DNA from: a virus
DNA: 20,321 nt
Virus record (IMG/VR): IMGVR_UViG_3300005918_000172
Coordinates: 1 to 20,321 of that record
Direction: 5' to 3' (one strand)
In this document: one piece after another, positions 7,742 to 14,385 of the stretch
Numbering within the stretch: position 1 is the stretch's first letter
Layout: each line of letters begins with the position of its first letter
Notes under the pieces: generated by a model
What the model saw: only the letters and a program-made list of their open reading frames with translations
Databases searched by the model: none
What the model was told of the DNA's origin: nothing
Program-made: the position numbers and the translations under genes

Positions 7742-7753
7742 TTAATAACTATA

Positions 7754-9100
7754 TTATTTTTGGTTGTTTCCTACAATATACTTTATAGCTTCTGCCGCTG
7801 TTTCCCCTGCATTCCCTCTCAATTTAGCCGGAAACACACTTTCCATAAATTCTATTTCTTCGTCTTTCATTCCATTATTCATGGCAATGTCAATAAGTTT
7901 TATCATGTGTTTCATGTTTTTAGCATGGTAGCCTATTCCTTTATCATAAATTTCATATTCAAGATTACCGGGTTTAAAATGAGCCAATATATCGTTTTTA
8001 CATATCCAATCTGGGAATATAACTGGCTTTCCTATTGCCCAAGCCTCATATAACGTACTACCTGCATCTCCGATAATTACATCAGCATCAACTAATTCCT
8101 GCATAGTAACATCTTTTTTACCGTTCTTATTATTCACTTTTGAAGTTGGATGCAAAGCTAATTTTGTTTCATACTCCTCCGGGATTTCTCTTACCAAAGT
8201 TAGACATTGTGGATAACTTGACCTTCCTTTATGCTTATGAACATATCCGTGGGTTGGTGCCCAAACTACATAAGGCTTGTTCCTTTCTTCTTTTTCGTAT
8301 TCCCCCTTGAAAATCGGGTCAAGTTTCGTATACCCAACAACAAATATTTCTCCTTTATATCCCCCGGCTTCAAGCCTTTCTTTCCATGCCTGACCCGGCA
8401 CAAGGGCAAACTTATAATTTTTAATATTCTCTGCTATCCAATAATCCTTATCGCCTATTCCATGCGACATAAATATATCGTTAGGACCTACTGGATATTT
8501 GCCTTGTTCCATTATCCTCTTTGAAGAAAAGAACCTTAGATTAAAGCCTTTAACTGGAACTTTTACAAAACCGGAAGAACTTTCAGGCAAATAATTTATA
8601 ATAGGCATTGCCAAAGCTTCAATTGCCCTTGTGTAATTACTGCCCTTGTGCTGTGAATTAACATCATAAACCATGTTATATTCATAGAATTTCTTAGGAT
8701 AGTGCTTTTTCTTATATTCATCATTATTAAACTTGCCAACACGTAAACTTTTGTTACTCCTTAGTTCTCTAAACTCCGTTGAATACATATGATATTGAAT
8801 CATTACTTCCTCATAAGGAGGGAAAGTATGTTTCCCCACCGTTATTGGAAAATGATGTTTGTTAAAAATACTTATACTACTCATATTATTTCCTCCTGTT
8901 ATTCTATTCAGTTTCTCGAAGCCTTTACTTGGCACTTTCCATGCTTTAATAACTCTTAATCCTCGATTGGTTCTTATCTTCTGGAATTGCACCGAATTCA
9001 TTTCTATCATTACCGAATCTTCGATTTTAGGCAGGAAAACATGAGAATCAATTTCAATCTTCTTGTCTGTAATATTTATAACGTATATTCTATTTTTCAT
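7754..9100 (-). CDS. Teichoic-acid-type polyol-phosphate transferase with two N-terminal repeats
   Basis: About 448 residues. Residues about 205-445 resemble the CDP-glycerol/CDP-ribitol phosphotransferase family (TagB/TagF): SHGIGDKDYW at 212-221, FVVGYTKLDPIF, VVWAPTH at 278-284, LALHPTS at 314-320, and DADVIIGDAGSTLYEAWAIG at 338-357, with conserved His in the H-G and H-P motifs. The predicted reaction moves a polyol phosphate from a CDP-polyol to an acceptor. Residues 1-125 are unusual: two copies of a unit of about 50 residues (4-50 and 75-121) sharing N-x10-H-x-F-x-P and F-x5-N-x2-LRV. The ATG at 9100 has GAGGTGG five bases upstream; a TTG at 9118 precedes the Shine-Dalgarno and is rejected. 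It overlaps the dehydrogenase gene by 11 bases. Confidence 0.8.
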   Translation of the reverse strand: MKNRIYVINITDKKIEIDSHVFLPKIEDSVMIEMNSVQFQKIRTNRGLRVIKAWKVPSKGFEKLNRITGGNNMSSISIFNKHHFPITVGKHTFPPYEEVMIQYHMYSTEFRELRSNKSLRVGKFNNDEYKKKHYPKKFYEYNMVYDVNSQHKGSNYTRAIEALAMPIINYLPESSSGFVKVPVKGFNLRFFSSKRIMEQGKYPVGPNDIFMSHGIGDKDYWIAENIKNYKFALVPGQAWKERLEAGGYKGEIFVVGYTKLDPIFKGEYEKEERNKPYVVWAPTHGYVHKHKGRSSYPQCLTLVREIPEEYETKLALHPTSKVNNKNGKKDVTMQELVDADVIIGDAGSTLYEAWAIGKPVIFPDWICKNDILAHFKPGNLEYEIYDKGIGYHAKNMKHMIKLIDIAMNNGMKDEEIEFMESVFPAKLRGNAGETAAEAIKYIVGNNQK

Positions 9101-9722
9101 ATTTTCCACCTCTTGCAACCAAGACTTGATTATCTAACAAGTTACCTTCTTCTACTATATCAACTATGAACTTTGCTAATTCTTCAGGTTGCATCATTCT
9201 CTCAAAATTATCATCCGGAGCAATTTCCCTTCTCATATCAGTTGAACAAGCACCCGGAGCTATGCAATAAACTTTAATCTTGTATGGTCTTAGTTCCTCT
9301 GCGATAGATAAACTGAAATTTATAACTGCCGCTTTGCTTGCTGAGTAAGCTGACCTTCCCGGTCTTGCCCCAAGTCCTGCTGTAGAAGCAATATTAATTA
9401 TCTTTCCGCCCTTGTCTTTAGCAATTCGGGCATATTCCTTTGAGCAATAGAAAACTCCATTTAAGTTCACATCAAATTGTTCCTTCCACTCTTTTTCAGT
9501 TAGTTCAAAAATGCTACCTAATCTTACTATCCCTGCATTATTAATGATTGCATCAGGCGGTTCATCTTCAAGTTCTTTAAATGCGTTTTTAACACATTCG
9601 TAATTTGATACATCAATATCATTGAATCGTGAAAACGAATAAAAAAAATGACCTCTCCTAGAAAGTTCCCTTGCTATTTCTTTCCCGATTCCTCTTTCTG
9701 AGCCGGTTACTACAACTTTCAT
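9090..9722 (-). CDS. Short-chain dehydrogenase/reductase (SDR), probable polyol-phosphate reductase
   Basis: A complete 210-residue classical SDR. Visible are the cofactor loop TGSERGIG (6-13), NNAG (61-64), catalytic Ser113 in IAST, and YSASK with Tyr126 and Lys130. The start overlaps the stop of the cytidylyltransferase gene (ATGA), so the two are translationally coupled. In the Haemophilus Acs1/Bcs1 enzymes an IspD-like cytidylyltransferase and an SDR are fused and make CDP-ribitol from ribulose 5-phosphate. The same pair here as separate neighbours, followed by a polyol-phosphate transferase, suggests the same or a similar reaction. Substrate is inferred; other keto-sugar substrates are possible. 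Confidence 0.85.
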   Translation of the reverse strand: MKVVVTGSERGIGKEIARELSRRGHFFYSFSRFNDIDVSNYECVKNAFKELEDEPPDAIINNAGIVRLGSIFELTEKEWKEQFDVNLNGVFYCSKEYARIAKDKGGKIINIASTAGLGARPGRSAYSASKAAVINFSLSIAEELRPYKIKVYCIAPGACSTDMRREIAPDDNFERMMQPEELAKFIVDIVEEGNLLDNQVLVARGGKYEK

Positions 9723-10375
9723 TCTTCCTCGCTCCTATACTTAGATTTAAAAATAGCTTCTGCAATTATTAAGTCTAAAGGGGTAGTTATCTTTATGTTT
9801 ATTTCCTCTCCTTCAATAATTACCGGAAACTTTCCCATCTCACACCATACTAACATTGAATCATCTGTGTATTCCTTCCTTGCTAAAGCATGGGCATTAA
9901 TTAATGTTTGTGTCTGAAATTTTTGTGGCATTTGAACTTGGCCTATCTCGTTACGATTAAAAAATCGCTTTGAACTTCCTAGTGTAGAGGCTTTTCCTGT
10001 AATCCAAGGGGTTACAACTGTGGCTTTTACATCCATGACCTCTCTTATTAATTTCATAGTAACAAAAGGTCTAACCGCTTCCATTATTAAAACTTGTGAA
10101 GTTGTAGTCTGTTGTAATCCATTCCAAACAGAGTTTTGTCTGGTTTCCCCTCCTTCAACATATATTGCTTTTTTGATATTGAAGTCTTTGATTACTTTTT
10201 TCACAAACTGAATATCTCTACATGGGATTATTATTCTGCTTATTTCTTCCATTCCCTGTAATAGTTCTAATCCATGCACCATCATAGGTTTTCCACCTAG
10301 CATTGCATATTGTTTCGGGAATCCTAGTTTAGCCCTTTTCCCTTCTCCTGCCGCAAGAAAAATAACATCAATCAT
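9719..10375 (-). CDS. IspD/TarI-like cytidylyltransferase (CDP-polyol synthesis)
   Basis: About 218 residues, the normal size for IspD/TarI. Motifs in order: FLAAGEGKRAKLGFPKQYAM (6-25, nucleotide binding), GGETRQNSVWNGL (75-87), EAVRPF (99-104), QMPQKFQTQ (148-156), TDDSML (170-175) and INIKITTPLDL (192-202). It would join CTP to a polyol phosphate such as ribitol 5-phosphate, releasing pyrophosphate. The usual HDAxRP motif reads MEAVRP here, changing the His-Asp pair to Met-Glu. A TTG at 10396 lies before the Shine-Dalgarno GGGAGG; the ATG at 10375, nine bases after it, is preferred and overlaps the upstream glycosyltransferase stop. Adjacent SDR and transferase genes argue against an isoprenoid (MEP pathway) role. 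Confidence 0.82.
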   Translation of the reverse strand: MIDVIFLAAGEGKRAKLGFPKQYAMLGGKPMMVHGLELLQGMEEISRIIIPCRDIQFVKKVIKDFNIKKAIYVEGGETRQNSVWNGLQQTTTSQVLIMEAVRPFVTMKLIREVMDVKATVVTPWITGKASTLGSSKRFFNRNEIGQVQMPQKFQTQTLINAHALARKEYTDDSMLVWCEMGKFPVIIEGEEINIKITTPLDLIIAEAIFKSKYRSEEE

Positions 10376-10973
10376 CTGTAGCCGCCTCCCTTTCAAACCA
10401 TTTATTCTCTCCCCAAGTATGATGCATACCTTGTAAAATATAAGTGCCAGAGGTCATTTCTTTTTCAGTACAATTAACAGCTCTTTCAATCTTTGTAAAT
10501 TCAAGATGTGCTACTTTCTTTCTTATAAATCTATAGATAAAGTATACATTAAAAAATGTTTCTTTCTGTATTTTCCGGTTCCAATATCTCCTAAGTCTTT
10601 TTACCAGATAAGCCATTGTTGCATTTTTAGCTTCACAACCCATAAAGTTAATTTCTATTTTGCCTTTGTAGTTTGTACTGAAGAAGCATTTTTCATCTGT
10701 AAATAAAGGGTCTAGTGGTTTCAAACATGTACTGTCTGCATCAACGAAAACCCCTCCATGCTTCAACAATATTTCAAGTCTTAGTATGTCTGATTTTGTC
10801 GCAAGGATAGGAATTTCATCATATACTTTTTGGTTCCGGAGAGTTGGTATATTTTTATCAGTCCAAAGCTTTACCTCCCATCCCGGATTAAGCTTTTTGT
10901 AACTCTTTAAATTCTCCTTGTATGGAAATGGTTTAGTACCTATCCATATCATGTGTATTTTCTTTGGTATCAT
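10368..10973 (-). CDS. GT32-type glycosyltransferase, second copy
   Basis: A 201-residue protein starting IPKKIHMIWIG, the signature of the DXD sugar-binding (Gly_transf_sug/OCH1, GT32) family. It continues NPGWEVKLWTDK, then TKSDILRLEILLKHGGVFVD, with the metal-binding Asp-Ala-Asp at 78-80, then CLKPLDPL. It would transfer a sugar from a nucleotide-sugar donor in the cytoplasm. The first 90 residues closely match the neighbouring gene while the C-terminal halves diverge (RYWNRKIQKETFFN and later HHTWGENKW here). That suggests duplication followed by acceptor specialisation. The start overlaps the upstream stop (ATGA). Confidence 0.85.
   Translation of the reverse strand: MIPKKIHMIWIGTKPFPYKENLKSYKKLNPGWEVKLWTDKNIPTLRNQKVYDEIPILATKSDILRLEILLKHGGVFVDADSTCLKPLDPLFTDEKCFFSTNYKGKIEINFMGCEAKNATMAYLVKRLRRYWNRKIQKETFFNVYFIYRFIRKKVAHLEFTKIERAVNCTEKEMTSGTYILQGMHHTWGENKWFEREAATDD
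10935..10970. repeat. 36-bp exact repeat, copy 1 (glycosyltransferase 5' ends)
   Basis: This stretch is identical to 11573-11608 over 36 bases, covering codons 2-13 of this glycosyltransferase. It is coding DNA left from gene duplication and also a possible recombination site that would delete one copy. Confidence 0.85.
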
Positions 10974-11617
10974 AGAACAACCCTTCTTTGCTTTTTATTT
11001 ACCCAACTTTGCGCAGGGTATTGTAATATATATCCGTTTTTAACTGCCAAATAATCCATTTCAGACCCAACCAATTCTCTTGCTCCTCTTGCTTTTCCTT
11101 TGTCTAGTTGAGTATAGGTTTCATCTGCTCTTAGAATTGGTGTTATAAAACCACTCCCGGCAATATCCCGAAGCCCAATTCCCTTTTTCTTATTCTTTGC
11201 GGTTTTTGCTAACTTATCAACATGGCTTCTCATTTCATATACTAATCTTTCAAAAGCCGGATGGTTAATTGTGCAACCCAACATACAATTATTAACCTTC
11301 CCTTTGTGAGCTTGCATTCCAAAAGCAAACAGATTATCCACAAGACCATCTAATGGTTTGATACATCTGCTATCAGTATCAACATAAATTCCACCAAACC
11401 TATACAATATTTCAAGTCTTATAACGTCTGATTTTCCTGCCCATGAATTCATCTTGTCATAAGTGTATTTATTGTGTAGAGGGAACAAGTCTTTGTCCTT
11501 CCAAATTTTTACCTCCCATTTAGGGTTTTGCACAATGTACGTTCTAATGTTATCCTCAAAAGGGCATTTATCAGTACCTATCCATATCATGTGTATTTTC
11601 TTTGGTATAAAAATCAT
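10970..11617 (-). CDS. GT32-type glycosyltransferase, first copy
   Basis: A 215-residue protein of the same DXD family as its downstream neighbour: IPKKIHMIWIG (4-14), NPKWEVKIWKDK, KSDVIRLEILYRFGGIYVDT with Asp-Thr-Asp at 80-82, and CIKPLD. The C-terminal half (GLRDIAGSGFITPI, YILQYPAQSWVNKK) differs from the second copy. This family usually adds hexoses in polysaccharide or capsule assembly; donor and acceptor cannot be read here. It starts with ATG overlapping the MurB-fusion stop (ATGA), with GGAGG nine bases upstream. Lack of membrane segments suggests a soluble cytoplasmic enzyme. Confidence 0.86.
   Translation of the reverse strand: MIFIPKKIHMIWIGTDKCPFEDNIRTYIVQNPKWEVKIWKDKDLFPLHNKYTYDKMNSWAGKSDVIRLEILYRFGGIYVDTDSRCIKPLDGLVDNLFAFGMQAHKGKVNNCMLGCTINHPAFERLVYEMRSHVDKLAKTAKNKKKGIGLRDIAGSGFITPILRADETYTQLDKGKARGARELVGSEMDYLAVKNGYILQYPAQSWVNKKQRRVVL
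11573..11608. repeat. 36-bp exact repeat, copy 2 (glycosyltransferase 5' ends)
   Basis: The partner of 10935-10970, covering codons 4-15 of the first glycosyltransferase. The copies are 638 bases apart in direct orientation. Confidence 0.85.
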
Positions 11618-13416
11618 TGTTTAATACCTCCTGCTTTTTTTATAAACTCATACGCTTTTTCACGTTCCTGTTTTAATATATCGGCAACTATGCTATAATC
11701 CATATCTATGGGAATTTTGTTTAAATCTTCTACCTTCGTTATTTTTCTATCCCCAAAAGGGAATTTGTCAAACAAGGTATCAAACCTTGAAGTCATTATA
11801 TCTCTATCCTCTAATAAAACAAATGGCTTTCTGAAAATGATTGAAAATAAAACTACATGAAAACTATTTGTGACTATCAATCTTGCATGTTTTATAGTCC
11901 CAAGAAAACTTCCAACTGTTATTTGATATGCGTGTCTTACTTCAAGCTTATTGTCTACTGCTAACTGTATAATTTCATCAACGTACTTTGGGCGCATAAC
12001 TTTTCTATCCACAAAGAAGTTAAATATATATCCATTGTCCGGGGCAATTTTTGTTGCCAAATCGTCCCACTCGTCAAGTAACATAACTGGGTCAAGTAAA
12101 ACCTTTGCTTCAATACCTGTTAACTCTTTTACAATATCTGCTCCTGCCTGTTCTCTTACAGACAAGTGACTATATCTCAGCAAATGCTTAGTAAACATTT
12201 GCTTTGATTCTTCCGGCATATCAGAAATCCCAAAACTAGCGGATAAAGAAATTAGTTTATTTTTGCTAATCTTCTTAGCAATACTGATTAAATTTACTTT
12301 TTTCTTTAATCTCCGTTTCAGATAATATGGATTAAACACTTGGTCACTTCCAACTACAACTAAATCATATACTGTATTTAGACCTTTCAATGCAGGGATG
12401 TACTTTAATTTCATATAATCAGAATTGAATTTTTCAAGACAAGCATTTGACTTTTTTATCTTTTTAAAACATAAAGTTTCTACTTCATACCCCATGTTTT
12501 CTAAAATCTTTGTAGTTGCATAATTCTGCAATCTTTGCCCATAATTATAATATCCTATCAAGGTTATTATTGCCGCTCTCCTTGCCCCTTGTCCAACTTT
12601 TTCAACTTCAAGATATAGCTTTTTCTTTAATTTATTTTCGACTGTAACTTGCACATATCTTATCAATTCACTTACATCTTTAAAAGTGGCTTTCCCTTTA
12701 TTGATAATAAAACCTGTATTCTTAGCCGATATTTCTGCTCCTCCAATTCTATGCCCGGACAGTTCAGCTTCTTTAATCCGTTTCCTAGCTTTTTTGGTTT
12801 TGAATATTGAGCCACTATTCGGGAAGTCTATAGGTTGAGTTGCTTTACGTTTTCTCGTATACAATCGCATCAAAGCCTTTATTTTCTCCACTTCACCATA
12901 TATTAGTTTAAAAGTAACTTCAATTATTACAAGATTATTCTTATGGAAACAACTAGACCTATGAGAGAAGTTACAATCCGTCACCATGCTCTCATTTCCC
13001 TGTCTATCTATGGCTTTTACGCTTTCAACTACATTACATATCACCCCGGTAAAAGCTCCTACATTCATGTAAATAGCACCGCCTATAGTACCCGGGATTC
13101 CACAAGCAAATTCAAGACCGCTTAATCCTGCTTTTGCAACAAGTTTACATAAACTTGGCAACATAACTCCTGCTCCTACTGTAACTATGTTTCCATCAAT
13201 TTTTATATTAGAACAAGCTTCAGTAAGTTTTATTACTGGATTTCTTATTCCTTTGTCAGAAACGATTATGTTTGAACCATTACCCAAGATAAAACTATTT
13301 TCAGTTATCGCTTCTTTTAATTCATCAATAGATGAAGGTATTAAAATCTTATCAATTATGCCGCCAACTTTCATGGTAGTATATTTTTTTGCATCTTCAT
13401 TCATTAATATTTTCAT
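11614..13416 (-). CDS. MurB domain fused to polysaccharide pyruvyl transferase domain
   Basis: A 600-residue two-domain protein. Residues 1-275 are a complete type II MurB (FAD-dependent UDP-N-acetylenolpyruvoylglucosamine reductase): TTMKVGG (13-19), LGNGSNIIVSDKG (44-56), GLEFACGIPGTIGGAIYMNV (100-119), HRSSCF (152-157), QPIDFPNSGSIFK with the catalytic Ser (194-206), and terminal LEVEKVG (269-275). Residues 282-600 are a polysaccharide pyruvyl transferase: IGYYNYGQRLQNYA (287-300), DLVVVGSDQVFNP (351-363), ASFGISD, SVREQAGADIV (419-429), NSFHVVLFSIIFRKPFVLLE (517-536). MurB reduces an enolpyruvyl ether to a lactyl ether; the second family adds pyruvate from phosphoenolpyruvate to sugars. 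GTG at 13425 abuts the Shine-Dalgarno, so the ATG at 13416 (8-base spacer) is chosen. No frameshift is needed to join the domains. Confidence 0.88.
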   Translation of the reverse strand: MKILMNEDAKKYTTMKVGGIIDKILIPSSIDELKEAITENSFILGNGSNIIVSDKGIRNPVIKLTEACSNIKIDGNIVTVGAGVMLPSLCKLVAKAGLSGLEFACGIPGTIGGAIYMNVGAFTGVICNVVESVKAIDRQGNESMVTDCNFSHRSSCFHKNNLVIIEVTFKLIYGEVEKIKALMRLYTRKRKATQPIDFPNSGSIFKTKKARKRIKEAELSGHRIGGAEISAKNTGFIINKGKATFKDVSELIRYVQVTVENKLKKKLYLEVEKVGQGARRAAIITLIGYYNYGQRLQNYATTKILENMGYEVETLCFKKIKKSNACLEKFNSDYMKLKYIPALKGLNTVYDLVVVGSDQVFNPYYLKRRLKKKVNLISIAKKISKNKLISLSASFGISDMPEESKQMFTKHLLRYSHLSVREQAGADIVKELTGIEAKVLLDPVMLLDEWDDLATKIAPDNGYIFNFFVDRKVMRPKYVDEIIQLAVDNKLEVRHAYQITVGSFLGTIKHARLIVTNSFHVVLFSIIFRKPFVLLEDRDIMTSRFDTLFDKFPFGDRKITKVEDLNKIPIDMDYSIVADILKQEREKAYEFIKKAGGIKQ

Positions 13417-13432
13417 TAAAAACACTCCCTTA

Positions 13433-13756
13433 TTATAAATCGTTTACGTTTAATGCTTTATCATCAATGTAAATATCAGCACAAACCTTTCTGCTTGCAA
13501 AGCCTTTAAATTCCGGTAATAAATATTCATTAACATAATCAATAGGAATACCTTTCTTTTTGCACCAATTAACTGCTTCTGTAAGATATGCCCTCTCTTT
13601 TAAATCTTCCCTGCAAGTCCATAAGACAATTATAGCTCCAAGACCTTTCGACTTTTGGATATAGTCAATAACTTTTTGGTGTTTATACTTTATCTCTCCA
13701 ATTTCCGGGAACTTATGCTCACACAAGGTTCCATCAAAATCTACTGCAATTATCAT
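13433..13756 (-). CDS. Small HAD-family phosphatase (capsule/phage type)
   Basis: A 107-residue HAD hydrolase without a cap domain. Motif I is VDFDGT with Asp6 and Asp8; motif II is LWTCRE (Thr47); a Lys near 90 and IYIDDKA (Asp98, Asp99) supply motifs III and IV. Small enzymes of this form occur in phages and in capsule loci and are thought to remove phosphate from small metabolites or sugar phosphates. Beside sugar-handling genes, a sugar or polyol phosphate is a reasonable substrate, but a nucleotide or housecleaning role is equally possible. AAAGGAG stands five bases before the ATG at 13756. Confidence 0.8.
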   Translation of the reverse strand: MIIAVDFDGTLCEHKFPEIGEIKYKHQKVIDYIQKSKGLGAIIVLWTCREDLKERAYLTEAVNWCKKKGIPIDYVNEYLLPEFKGFASRKVCADIYIDDKALNVNDL

Positions 13757-13758
13757 CT

Positions 13759-13920
13759 TTACTCCTTTCCAAACATTTTAATCACCGATTTATTAGCAAG
13801 TTTTATAACTTTGTCTGGTTCTTTGTCCGTATCTACTGTTGTTGTCAACCTTGCAATAAGTGCCATTGCTAACTTTCCTTCTGGTAAATCAGTATTAATT
13901 TGGCTTAAACTTTCAATCAT
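13759..13920 (-). CDS. Small protein of unknown function, 53 residues
   Basis: The product begins MIESLSQINTDLPEG and ends KSVIKMFGKE. It is short and mildly hydrophobic in the middle (LAMALIARLTTTVD) but has no clear membrane segment. An in-frame TTG at 13950 would add ten residues, but those codons include AAG GAG GAA, which form the Shine-Dalgarno for the ATG at 13920, so the shorter start is preferred. It ends two bases before the HAD gene begins. Not recognised; it travels with the glycan block. Confidence 0.6.
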   Translation of the reverse strand: MIESLSQINTDLPEGKLAMALIARLTTTVDTDKEPDKVIKLANKSVIKMFGKE

Positions 13921-13930
13921 AATTTCCTCC

Positions 13931-14329
13931 TTAAATAAACGTGTTGTCAATTTTTAAGATTTTCCGAATAAACTTGTTTGAAAAAAGGTCCATCAACATA
14001 CGTCTTGTGTCTTCTAATATAATTCTTACACTTGCACTATCTGCATATTCCTTTTCGTCTAACTCTTTTATCAAGTAATAATCAAAATCCTCATAAGTAA
14101 ACCCTAATGTATTATCTTGAAACTTATTCCAACTGGTTTTATTTATGAAGTGAATAAATACTTCTTTCCAATCCTTTTTGCTTGTAAGAATACAAAGATA
14201 AATGCCCCTTGACTTTTCCTCTCTGACACTTTGAACTGCGTTTAAATGGCACTTATAATTATATAATAATTTCCCCAAGACAAACCTGTTTTCATCTAGT
14301 TTTTGATAATTGATTGAAACATACTGCAC
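13931..14329 (-). CDS. Unknown protein at the head of the glycan block, start uncertain
   Basis: From a GTG at 14329 this encodes 132 residues (start VQYVSINYQKLDEN), rich in Lys, aromatic residues and predicted helix, with no motif I recognise. The GTG has no good Shine-Dalgarno. Reading upstream, the frame stays open through MRAKYILAIKKK-like codons to an ACG at 14366-14368, and GAAAGGAG ends nine bases before that ACG. Thus the true protein may be about 145 residues with a rare ACG start, or the start codon may have been lost by an ATG-to-ACG change. It is the first gene after the minor capsid gene. Confidence 0.6.
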   Translation of the reverse strand: MQYVSINYQKLDENRFVLGKLLYNYKCHLNAVQSVREEKSRGIYLCILTSKKDWKEVFIHFINKTSWNKFQDNTLGFTYEDFDYYLIKELDEKEYADSASVRIILEDTRRMLMDLFSNKFIRKILKIDNTFI

Positions 14330-14385
14330 TATTTTCTTTTTGATTGCTAAAATATATTTGGCTCTCGTTTCAGTGTTCTCCTTTC

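Noticed and set aside
9719-10375. A phage-carried isoprenoid (MEP pathway) IspD
   Set aside because: Neighbouring SDR and teichoic-acid-type transferase genes, and the absence of any other MEP gene, favour CDP-polyol synthesis.
13433-13756. Polynucleotide kinase/phosphatase or nucleotidase
   Set aside because: Only the HAD core is present in 107 residues; there is no kinase P-loop or nucleotidase cap.
14347-14373. CTG-started short frame after the GAAAGGAG at 14378-14385
   Set aside because: It stops after eight codons and the spacer is only four bases. The in-frame ACG option for the longer downstream gene is more sensible.
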